This document shows positions 1-5,418 of a DNA stretch of 7,797 bases, piece after piece. Made by a program: the position numbers and the translations under genes. The notes beneath the pieces were generated by a model. It saw nothing but the letters and a program-made list of their open reading frames with translations, was not told the origin of the DNA and did not search any database. Within the stretch, counting starts at the first letter, position 1. Each line of letters begins with the position of its first letter. The stretch lies in NCBI GenBank assembly GCA_027293245.1, contig JAPUFZ010000041.1, positions 1-7,797 on the forward strand, in the 5' to 3' direction. The DNA comes from Gammaproteobacteria bacterium (GTDB taxonomy: Bacteria; Pseudomonadota; Gammaproteobacteria; GCA-001735895).

Positions 1-623
1 GACAGGCTCGATACTGCAAACAGGCTGACACGCTCGGGCAGCAGGCTGCCATCAAAAATGGGGTTAAGGCGCTTGATCAATTTTCCCAGCACGGCAACGC
101 GGTGGTTTTGTCCGGCATCGACAATCAGGGCACGCCATAACTCGGCCTGCCAGTCATGTTCCCTTCCGGCCGACCAGTCACGAATCAATTCGGGTCGATA
201 AAGCTGATAGCGGTCAAATACTTCGGCGATACGCGTCGCCAGTTGCCAGCGTTTGATGCCCGCATCATCGTCCTGCAAATAGCGTTGTAAAGGGGCGAAA
301 CTTTTAACTCCAGTCATTGCTGGCAGAAGGTTGAAAATCTTCCAGCTCGTATGATCACGCTGTAGCGGATCCTGCAAGGGCACATGGTCGAGTATCGACG
401 CTGCCAGTTGCCAGACCCAGGCGGTTGGTAACGGGTATTTGATATTAGCGGCAATCCCTTTTTGTTGTGCAATTTGCAGGTTAAGCCAACGTGCCATGGC
501 GTAGGTAGGAACCACGATGAATTCCTGCGCCAACGGGTCAGTCAGCACCTGATCACTTAAACGCCGGCACAGAATATCTAGCAACGACTCAACGTGATTG
601 GAACTAAAAATGGTTAAAGCCAT
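1..623 (-). CDS. recC: RecC, exodeoxyribonuclease V gamma subunit (N-terminal part, cut by window edge)
   Basis: RecC is the non-catalytic scaffold of RecBCD helicase-nuclease. In the cytoplasm it splits the duplex and recognises Chi during double-strand break repair. Translation of the minus strand from the ATG at 623 stays open for 207 codons to the window edge. It closely resembles the RecC N-terminus: a start like ALTIFSSNHVESLLDIL, then GIAANIKYPLP (about residues 56-66) followed by a W-rich stretch, SWKIFNLLP (about 93-101), and FDRYQLYRPE (about 136-145). An in-frame TAG lies two codons upstream, so this is the first possible ATG. A GGGAG-like ribosome-binding site sits about 12 bases upstream, which is rather far. 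Family members are about 1100 residues, so roughly four fifths of the gene lies outside. recB and recD usually follow, but they would be beyond the left edge. Family call is firm; activity cannot be judged from this part. Confidence 0.93.
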   Translation of the reverse strand, partial: MALTIFSSNHVESLLDILCRRLSDQVLTDPLAQEFIVVPTYAMARWLNLQIAQQKGIAANIKYPLPTAWVWQLAASILDHVPLQDPLQRDHTSWKIFNLLPAMTGVKSFAPLQRYLQDDDAGIKRWQLATRIAEVFDRYQLYRPELIRDWSAGREHDWQAELWRALIVDAGQNHRVAVLGKLIKRLNPIFDGSLLPERVSLFAVSSL

Positions 624-659
624 TCGCTACGATATTCTCCCTAGGTCCGACAGACTCCT

Positions 660-665
660 ATTATA
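660..665 (-). promoter_or_regulatory. Candidate -10 box of the recC promoter
   Basis: A perfect TATAAT reads on the minus strand, about 37 bases upstream of the recC ATG. At normal spacing the -35 position would fall near 683-688, inside the perfect dyad at 674-694. No hexamer there resembles TTGACA. If the promoter is used, it may need an activator or be controlled through the dyad. Confidence 0.45.
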
Positions 666-673
666 AACGTATC

Positions 674-694
674 CTGGCTCAGTAGATGAGCCAG
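674..694. promoter_or_regulatory. Perfect 8-bp inverted repeat between divergent genes (operator-like or hairpin)
   Basis: CTGGCTCA (674-681), a five-base spacer GTAGA, then TGAGCCAG (687-694) form a perfect dyad. Two further pairs follow beyond one mismatch (671-672 with 696-697). No run of T follows on either strand, and the site lies between the starts of two divergent genes, so a terminator is unlikely. It covers the expected -35 of recC. An operator or an upstream RNA structure are the likeliest readings; no known regulator's consensus was recognised. Confidence 0.45.
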
Positions 695-774
695 TATTTA
701 CTCAATAGCGTGGATGATTGATCCATAATCCTTTATGATTTACCTACCAGGCCGCATTTGCCCAGTTTTAGCGC

Positions 775-780
775 TATACT
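775..780 (+). promoter_or_regulatory. Candidate -10 box for the 802-2440 gene pair
   Basis: TATACT lies 21 bases before the ATG at 802, giving a predicted leader of only about 15 bases. No good -35 is present at 16-18 bases: the hexamer near 752-757 is CCGCAT, and TTGCCC at 758-763 is too close. The ATG also has no clear Shine-Dalgarno sequence. A weak call. Confidence 0.3.
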
Positions 781-801
781 AGATTTTTTGCCATCGCATC
801 A

Positions 802-1725
802 ATGAACAAATCCCCCGAAAATGGTGACCGTCGAAAGTTCGACGACATTGAATATATATTTTACTACGATTACTGGATGCGCTATTACGCGCCAATGGAG
901 GATACGCTGTCGAATCGTAAACGTTTAATCGACAGCCTCACGCGTCGCGCCTTCCATCACACCGAAGCCGGCATTAATACGCCGGGGCGTAGCCTCGAAC
1001 AGGCGCGCGCCGCCTACCAGGCGCAGACCAACCCGCAACGTAAACGTGTCAATGCAGCGATGCTCGCCGGTTCTCTGTTTCATCGCGCAACCGACTTGTT
1101 CACGTCGATCGTTAATCTCGAAGAACTGGGTGTGACGGTGAGCAAAAACAATGAATTAATGCGCGAGTGTACCGATTGTTTCGAGGAAGCGCTGGCTCTC
1201 GGCAAGCAGGTTAAACATCACAGTGGTTGTGAAGGCATCGATGAAATATGGGGCGAGCCATTTAAGGCGTTTACCATGACGCCAACGGAATTTTACCAGT
1301 CGCGATTCATCAAGATTGCACAAAGCATGCGCGATATTGACAGGATTGGTGATTATATGGTTAAGACATTTGCTTCGAGTAGTGTGTTTGGCGACGCCGG
1401 TGATACGATTATGGCCTATATCGCGGTTGCCAAAAGGGTCTCGGACACGATGAAGAAAGACCCGATCATTTTCCGCATCTGGCCAGAGTTCGTCGCCCTG
1501 GCCGAAGAGCTCGATTCTTTTGAACCGAATTTACCTGCCAATGCGGATCAAATGCTGCAAATGAAAACCGGGCAGGGAATGGCGCTACTGCGAGAGGGTA
1601 AACGCCTGGTTGGCTATATAGCCGGTGCGCGCGTACCGATGCCGTTGGGTACCGAACGCTATATCGAAAAATGCCGGCAGTACCAGGCGCCCTTGATTAC
1701 GGCAAAATTAGCAAACCAGGCATAA
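802..1725 (+). CDS. Conserved-looking hypothetical protein, soluble, mostly helical, first gene of a pair
   Basis: I do not recognise this 307-residue protein. It has no signal peptide and no membrane segment, so it is probably cytoplasmic. The N-terminus holds a striking aromatic cluster at about residues 18-29 (YIFYYDYWMRYY). The rest looks mainly helical, with alternating charged and hydrophobic residues at about 80-140, 165-215 and 225-270. His, Asp, Glu and Cys residues include HHTE near 52-55, CTDC near 123-126 and KHHSGCEG near 138-145. They could bind a metal, but no known motif is complete. Base composition resembles the neighbours and the frame is clean. The start at 802 has no obvious ribosome-binding site; internal Met codons at residues 26 and 32 are alternatives but would remove the aromatic cluster. 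The stop TAA is shared with the ribosome-binding site of the downstream oxygenase-like gene, so the two are very likely one operon and may act together. Confidence 0.8.
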   Translation: MNKSPENGDRRKFDDIEYIFYYDYWMRYYAPMEDTLSNRKRLIDSLTRRAFHHTEAGINTPGRSLEQARAAYQAQTNPQRKRVNAAMLAGSLFHRATDLFTSIVNLEELGVTVSKNNELMRECTDCFEEALALGKQVKHHSGCEGIDEIWGEPFKAFTMTPTEFYQSRFIKIAQSMRDIDRIGDYMVKTFASSSVFGDAGDTIMAYIAVAKRVSDTMKKDPIIFRIWPEFVALAEELDSFEPNLPANADQMLQMKTGQGMALLREGKRLVGYIAGARVPMPLGTERYIEKCRQYQAPLITAKLANQA

Positions 1726-1728
1726 GGA
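1723..1728 (+). promoter_or_regulatory. Shine-Dalgarno of the oxygenase gene overlapping the upstream stop codon
   Basis: TAAGGA places AAGGA seven bases before the ATG at 1736, and its TAA is the stop codon of the preceding gene. This fixes the oxygenase start and suggests translational coupling of the two genes. Confidence 0.75.
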
Positions 1729-1735
1729 TCTCTAC

Positions 1736-2440
1736 ATGGCAAAAAAAAAGGCACATTCGAACCCGAGCATCCACAGACTCTGGCCTGTTTTCATATTGTC
1801 AAAACGCTTTGCCCATCATCAAAAAGTAAATCCAAAATTGCTCGAATTGTTTTATGCGCATCGGGACAAGGAACAACGTACCCCGAGCACGGCCTACGCT
1901 AGCCGTGACAACTTACTGGAACAATATCCCGTGCATGCGGAGCTGGAAGAATTAGCGAATTATATTTCCAGCGGAATTTGCGAAGTGGCCAGGGAGGCAA
2001 ATACCGGCCTCTGGCGGGAAAACGAAAAAGTTAAGGTTAACCTGACCGGCCTCTGGTTCCAGATATCCAATGGTTTCAGCTTTCACGAAACCCACGTGCA
2101 TGGAAATTGCTCCTGGTCGGGGGTTTACTATGTGCAGGCGGGAGAATCCAGCTCGTCACCCGAGTCAGACCGGGGCAAACAGCCCAACGGCATCACGCGA
2201 TTCTATGGACCCCATATGGAGAATATGGCTGGCGGGCATGGTGACTACGGTAACTACTACCTACAGGACAGTAGCTGGGATTCATATCCTCAGGATGGCA
2301 AGCTGTGCATATTCCCCTCCTATTTGAAGCATATGGCTTTTCCCTACGATGGCGCCGAAGACCGGGTTATTGTGTCTTTTCACGCACAGTTGTTCAACAG
2401 CGACGGGGGAATGGCCTACAGCTACAGTATGAACAACTGA
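1736..2440 (+). CDS. Putative 2OG-Fe(II) oxygenase (TIGR02466/PF13759-like)
   Basis: This 234-residue protein fits a small double-stranded beta-helix dioxygenase that would use Fe(II), oxygen and 2-oxoglutarate to hydroxylate an unknown substrate. The C-terminal half carries the family pattern. HETHVHGNCSWSGVYYV (about residues 117-133) contains the H-x-H and SGVYYV block; ITRFYGPH (about 153-160) corresponds to the next core strand. LCIFPSYLKH (about 190-199) supplies a distal His199, and EDRVIVSF (about 208-215) contains Arg210, the likely 2-oxoglutarate carboxylate contact. A Gly/Tyr/His-rich segment (about 158-180) lies between. The first 90 residues are less conserved, basic at the very N-terminus and without a signal peptide. 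The metal site would be His120 or His117, His122 and His199, rather than the textbook His-x-Asp...His. Lying immediately downstream of the unknown 307-residue gene, it might modify that protein or share its pathway; this is inference. The family call rests on remembered motifs and the substrate is unknown. Confidence 0.8.
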   Translation: MAKKKAHSNPSIHRLWPVFILSKRFAHHQKVNPKLLELFYAHRDKEQRTPSTAYASRDNLLEQYPVHAELEELANYISSGICEVAREANTGLWRENEKVKVNLTGLWFQISNGFSFHETHVHGNCSWSGVYYVQAGESSSSPESDRGKQPNGITRFYGPHMENMAGGHGDYGNYYLQDSSWDSYPQDGKLCIFPSYLKHMAFPYDGAEDRVIVSFHAQLFNSDGGMAYSYSMNN

Positions 2441-2445
2441 CGGGC

Positions 2446-2466
2446 CGACGAAAAAACTATTCGTCG
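2446..2466. terminator. Hairpin between convergent genes, possible weak bidirectional terminator
   Basis: CGACGAA (2446-2452) pairs perfectly with TTCGTCG (2460-2466) around a seven-base loop, in the 48-base gap between two facing genes. The position suits a shared 3' end. No T-run follows the stem on either strand, so it is not a standard intrinsic terminator; it may instead protect transcript ends. Confidence 0.4.
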
Positions 2467-2488
2467 CGCCAGTCGAAGAACATGCGGG

Positions 2489-2743
2489 CTAGCCGATAAA
2501 CCACACCAGGGCGGCAGCGGCGAGCACTACCGAAACAAACCAGGCGTAGATTGACAGGGCACTGCGCAACATATCGCGCAGTGTTTCATTCGTCGTGTAG
2601 GCGATTACCGCGACCAAAGGCAGTGCCAGTAAAATCAACCCAGTCAGATCGTTTAACCCTAAAAACAAAATCAGATAGTGGGTGACAACAAAAGCAAGCG
2701 AGGTCAGGCCGACGACGGCCAGAAACGATTTTATTTCTTTCAT
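2489..2743 (-). CDS. Small three-helix inner-membrane protein downstream of mmsA
   Basis: An 84-residue protein of unknown function. Three hydrophobic segments are visible: about residues 6-29, 33-50 and 62-83. The only clearly polar loop is about 51-61 (TNETLRDMLRS). Lys2 and Lys5 suggest a cytoplasmic N-terminus by the positive-inside rule. The gene lies 75 bases downstream of mmsA on the same strand, probably on the same transcript, with hairpins in the gap. The ATG at 2743 is the first ATG in frame after the mmsA stop; its ribosome-binding site is poor. That weakens the call, but the well-formed membrane topology and the lack of any better frame here support a real gene. No family was recognised. 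A link to branched-chain or inositol breakdown would be a guess. Confidence 0.65.
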   Translation of the reverse strand: MKEIKSFLAVVGLTSLAFVVTHYLILFLGLNDLTGLILLALPLVAVIAYTTNETLRDMLRSALSIYAWFVSVVLAAAALVWFIG

Positions 2744-2761
2744 AGCCGCATCGATTACCGT

Positions 2762-2806
2762 GTCAGCGGGCAGAGCTGACGAATCCGGCTGGATACCGGT
2801 TTCGTC
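2762..2806 (-). other. Intercistronic hairpins between mmsA and the small membrane protein gene
   Basis: An 11-bp stem with one T-T mismatch pairs 2778-2788 with 2796-2806 around a seven-base loop. A second, perfect 6-bp stem pairs 2762-2767 with 2775-2780. The two share bases 2778-2780, so they cannot fully coexist. No T-run follows in the direction of transcription. They may be an RNA-processing or 3'-end protection element that makes mmsA mRNA more abundant than the downstream gene, or a site of partial termination. Confidence 0.45.
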
Positions 2807-2818
2807 GCATCGGGTGGA

Positions 2819-4345
2819 TTACTTCAAAACCGGCATTGAGAATTCGGTATCGAGCCCTTTTTCCTGCCAGCGCGAAGTGACAGTTTTCACCTTGGTGTAG
2901 AAGCGTAACGCTTCCATGCCATACAGGTTGTGATCGCCAAAGGCCGATGACTTCCAGCCACCGAAGCTGTGGAATGCCAGCGGCACGGGGATCGGTACGT
3001 TAATACCGACCATGCCCACCTCAACCCTGTCGGCGAATGTACGGGCAGCGGCGCCGTTTTTGGTAAAGATAGAGGTACCATTGCCATAAGGATGGTCAGT
3101 CGCAAGCGCCATGCCCTCATCGAAGGAAGCGGAGCGCATGATTTGCAGGACCGGGCCGAAAATCTCTTCCTGGTAAGACTGCATATCGGATTTAACCTGA
3201 TCGATCAGCGAGCCACCGAGAAAGTAACCATCCTCGTGACCTTCGCAGACAAAATCACGTCCGTCGACCACCAGCTTCGATCCCTCGTCTTCGGCCATTT
3301 GAATATAGCCCATGACCTTTTGTCGATGCTCTTTGGTCACCAGCGGGCCCATCTCCAGGCCGGTATCGAGACTTGGACCGATACGCAGAGCTTCGACCCG
3401 GGGTTTTAGAATTTCGATCAACCGATCTGCGACTTCGTCGCCGATACAAACGCCTACCGAAATAGCCATGCAGCGCTCACCAGCCGAACCGTAAGCCGCA
3501 CCCATGAGCGCATTGGCAACGTCTTCGAGATCGGCGTCGGGAAGGATTAACATGTGGTTTTTGGCACCACCCATGGCCTGGCAGCGCTTGCCATTCGCGG
3601 TCGCTGTAGCATAAACGTACTGCGCAATGGCGGTTGAACCAACAAAGCTAACGGCCTTGATTCGCTCATCGTGTAGCAGGGTATCAACGGCTTCCTTGTC
3701 GCCATTGACGACATTGAATACACCCGCAGGACCGCCGGCTTCGACAAACAGTTCAGCCATGCGTAACGGGCAGGACGGATCTTTTTCAGACGGCTTCAAG
3801 ATCACGGTATTGCCGCTAACAATCGCCATCGCAGTCATCCACAAGGGAATCATTGCGGGAAAATTAAACGGCGTAATCCCGGCAATAACACCCAGCGGCT
3901 TGCGCATCGAGTAAGTATCCATGCCGCGCGCGACATTGTCAGAAAACTCACCCTTTAACTGGTGTGGGGCACCACAGGCGAATTCCGCGACTTCGATACC
4001 GCGTAACACCGAACCCAGCGCATCTTCGATGACTTTACCATGCTCCCTGGAAACCAGTTCAGCGAGTTCGTGCTGGTGCTCGTATAGTAAGCGCACAAAT
4101 TTGGTCATCACCCGCGAACGGTGCAAAACCGATGTCGCTGCCCAACCCGGGAAGGCTTGCTCGGCAACCGCGATCGCCGCTTCAACTTCTGACTTTGATG
4201 CCAGCGGAACCTCGGCAGACTTGACGCCCTGGCTAGGATTGAATATATCGCCAAACCGACCACTGTTACCGGTGACTCTTTCACCATTAATATAATGGAA
4301 TAATTGACTGATACCCGGTGATACGACTTCTGCTGGCTGGCTCAT
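2819..4345 (-). CDS. mmsA: CoA-acylating methylmalonate-semialdehyde dehydrogenase
   Basis: The enzyme oxidises methylmalonate semialdehyde with NAD+ and CoA to propionyl-CoA, releasing CO2, and malonate semialdehyde to acetyl-CoA, in valine, thymine/beta-alanine or inositol breakdown (cytoplasm). The 508 residues match the family's usual 490-510. Visible marks: FNPSQG near 35; RGIEVAEFACG (115-125), including the Arg linked in this family to substrate/CoA handling; TPFNFP (158-163) with the oxyanion Asn161; ILKPSEKDP (182-190) in the cofactor site; FVGST (234-238); and GERCMA (289-294) with catalytic Cys292. Asn263 in MGGAKNH replaces the general-base Glu of hydrolytic aldehyde dehydrogenases, the mark of the CoA-dependent group. 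EEIFGPVL (393-400) is the second cofactor motif. GGAG sits five bases before the ATG. It is divergent from a LysR-type gene that may control it. The usual partner mmsB (3-hydroxyisobutyrate dehydrogenase) is absent here; a small membrane protein gene follows instead. Confidence 0.95.
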   Translation of the reverse strand: MSQPAEVVSPGISQLFHYINGERVTGNSGRFGDIFNPSQGVKSAEVPLASKSEVEAAIAVAEQAFPGWAATSVLHRSRVMTKFVRLLYEHQHELAELVSREHGKVIEDALGSVLRGIEVAEFACGAPHQLKGEFSDNVARGMDTYSMRKPLGVIAGITPFNFPAMIPLWMTAMAIVSGNTVILKPSEKDPSCPLRMAELFVEAGGPAGVFNVVNGDKEAVDTLLHDERIKAVSFVGSTAIAQYVYATATANGKRCQAMGGAKNHMLILPDADLEDVANALMGAAYGSAGERCMAISVGVCIGDEVADRLIEILKPRVEALRIGPSLDTGLEMGPLVTKEHRQKVMGYIQMAEDEGSKLVVDGRDFVCEGHEDGYFLGGSLIDQVKSDMQSYQEEIFGPVLQIMRSASFDEGMALATDHPYGNGTSIFTKNGAAARTFADRVEVGMVGINVPIPVPLAFHSFGGWKSSAFGDHNLYGMEALRFYTKVKTVTSRWQEKGLDTEFSMPVLK

Positions 4346-4392
4346 GGTGGCTCCGTTCTGGACTGTGCTTGAATTGGGTGGTAAGTATATTA

Positions 4393-4425
4393 GAATTATT
4401 TATGCATTTCTATGATGTATAATTC
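4393..4425. promoter_or_regulatory. Inverted repeat between mmsA and the LysR-type gene, candidate LysR operator
   Basis: GAATTAT (4393-4399) and ATAATTC (4419-4425) form a perfect 7-bp inverted repeat across 19 bases. Inside, TATGCAT (4401-4407) and ATGTATA (4415-4421) form a second near-palindrome with six of seven matches. The right arm covers the candidate -10 of the LysR-type gene. AT-rich dyads in the gap between a LysR gene and its divergent target are the usual operator arrangement, so autoregulation plus control of mmsA is plausible. AT-rich palindromes also arise by chance. Confidence 0.45.
4418..4423 (+). promoter_or_regulatory. Candidate -10 box of the LysR-type gene
   Basis: A perfect TATAAT sits 29 bases before the ATG at 4453, giving a leader of roughly 23 bases. 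The -35 at normal spacing is AT-rich and poor. It overlaps the right arm of the inverted repeat, consistent with repression by the gene's own product. Confidence 0.45.
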
Positions 4426-4452
4426 ACAGCCAATCTGCAAATATACACAGTA

Positions 4453-5343
4453 ATGTACGACTGGAACGACCTACGCTATTTCCTCGAACTCTCACGCCAG
4501 GGCAAGCTGGTACGTGCGGCAGCACGTCTGCATGTCGACCATACCACGGTAAGTCGCCGTATCGGTGCGTTGGAAAAGCAGCTGGACGTGCGCCTGTTCG
4601 ACAAGTCACCGCGCGGTTACCAGTTGACCGATGCCGGTTTACGCCTGTTGCCGATGGCAGAAAAAATCGAGGCCCAGTCGCTCGACCTGTACCAGGAACT
4701 ATCCGGTAAAGACGCACGCCTGAGTGGTACGGTGCGGGTAGCCACGCCGGAAGCACTGGGGTCACTGGTTATCGCAAGACATGTCACCGAGTTTCGAAAC
4801 GAGCATCCGGACATTGAAATTGAACTGGTGGCAGAAACCCGGCGCATGAGCCTGTCAAAACGTGAGGCCGATATATTGATCAACCTGGCCCGCCCGGAGA
4901 GCGGCCGGCTGATCAGCTGGAAACTTTGCGACTACCGTCTGCATCTCTACGGCGCGCGCGATTATCTCGATAAAAATCCGCCGATCTATAACCAGAATGA
5001 CCTGGCACAGCAGCATTTTGTCAGTTATATCGATGATTTAATCGAAATGCCCGAACTCCGCTTTTTCGAAAATACCATTAAAAATGCGCATGTGGTATTT
5101 CGTAGCACCAATGTCAGTGCCCAGTTCAACGCTATCCTCGATGGCATCGGCCTCGGTATGGTGCATTGTTTCATGGCGCAAAACGAAGACCGCCTGGTGC
5201 CTATATTGCCGGATCAAATATCGGTCGAACGTAGTTACTGGTTACTGGTGCATGAAGACCTGCGTCACGTCGCCCGAGTCGATGCCGTATGCCGGTTTTT
5301 AACCCGCCTGTTGCGCGACAATAAACCGCTGCTGATGGGTTAG
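4453..5343 (+). CDS. LysR-type transcriptional regulator, probable regulator of mmsA
   Basis: A 296-residue DNA-binding regulator of typical LysR length. Residues about 3-61 form the winged helix-turn-helix: WNDLRYFLELSRQGKLVRAAARLHVDHTTVSRRIGALE, then RLFDKSPRGYQLTDAG. Residues about 62-88 are the linker helix. From about 90 (LSGTVRVATPEALGS) to the end is the two-lobed effector-binding domain, which includes FRSTNVSAQFNAILDGIGLGMV at about 217-238. LysR proteins usually act as tetramers at divergent promoters and respond to a small molecule from the pathway they control. Here the divergent target is mmsA, so a valine- or beta-alanine-pathway intermediate is a reasonable but unproven effector. 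The ribosome-binding site before the ATG at 4453 is weak. It ends 75 bases from the facing MFS-acyltransferase gene. Family call is firm; the regulatory target is inferred from position. Confidence 0.93.
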   Translation: MYDWNDLRYFLELSRQGKLVRAAARLHVDHTTVSRRIGALEKQLDVRLFDKSPRGYQLTDAGLRLLPMAEKIEAQSLDLYQELSGKDARLSGTVRVATPEALGSLVIARHVTEFRNEHPDIEIELVAETRRMSLSKREADILINLARPESGRLISWKLCDYRLHLYGARDYLDKNPPIYNQNDLAQQHFVSYIDDLIEMPELRFFENTIKNAHVVFRSTNVSAQFNAILDGIGLGMVHCFMAQNEDRLVPILPDQISVERSYWLLVHEDLRHVARVDAVCRFLTRLLRDNKPLLMG

Positions 5344-5418
5344 GGAATCTCTGATCAAATCTGGGCGAATAATTTTGTGCCGAGGAAGGTGGTTGGTCAT
5401 GATCTGGTTCGGGGTTTC
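5344..5418. other. Short gap between convergent genes, no clear terminator
   Basis: This 75-base stretch separates the 3' ends of the LysR-type gene and the MFS-acyltransferase gene. Only a 5-bp complementarity (5383-5387 with 5416-5420, long loop) is visible, with no T-run. I see no gene in it. Confidence 0.5.

Noticed and set aside
2446..2466. A standard intrinsic terminator after the oxygenase gene.
   Set aside because: The hairpin is good but no T-run follows on either strand, so it is kept only as a low-confidence terminator-like hairpin.
2682..2900. A 72-codon plus-strand frame spanning the mmsA end and the small membrane protein start.
   Set aside because: It overlaps two better-supported minus-strand genes, has no recognisable features and no ribosome-binding site of note.
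2969..3409. A 146-codon open frame on the plus strand opposite mmsA.
   Set aside because: It lies wholly within the well-supported mmsA gene on the other strand, lacks family features and is a codon-bias shadow, as are the other long frames opposite or within mmsA, the LysR gene and the MFS-acyltransferase.
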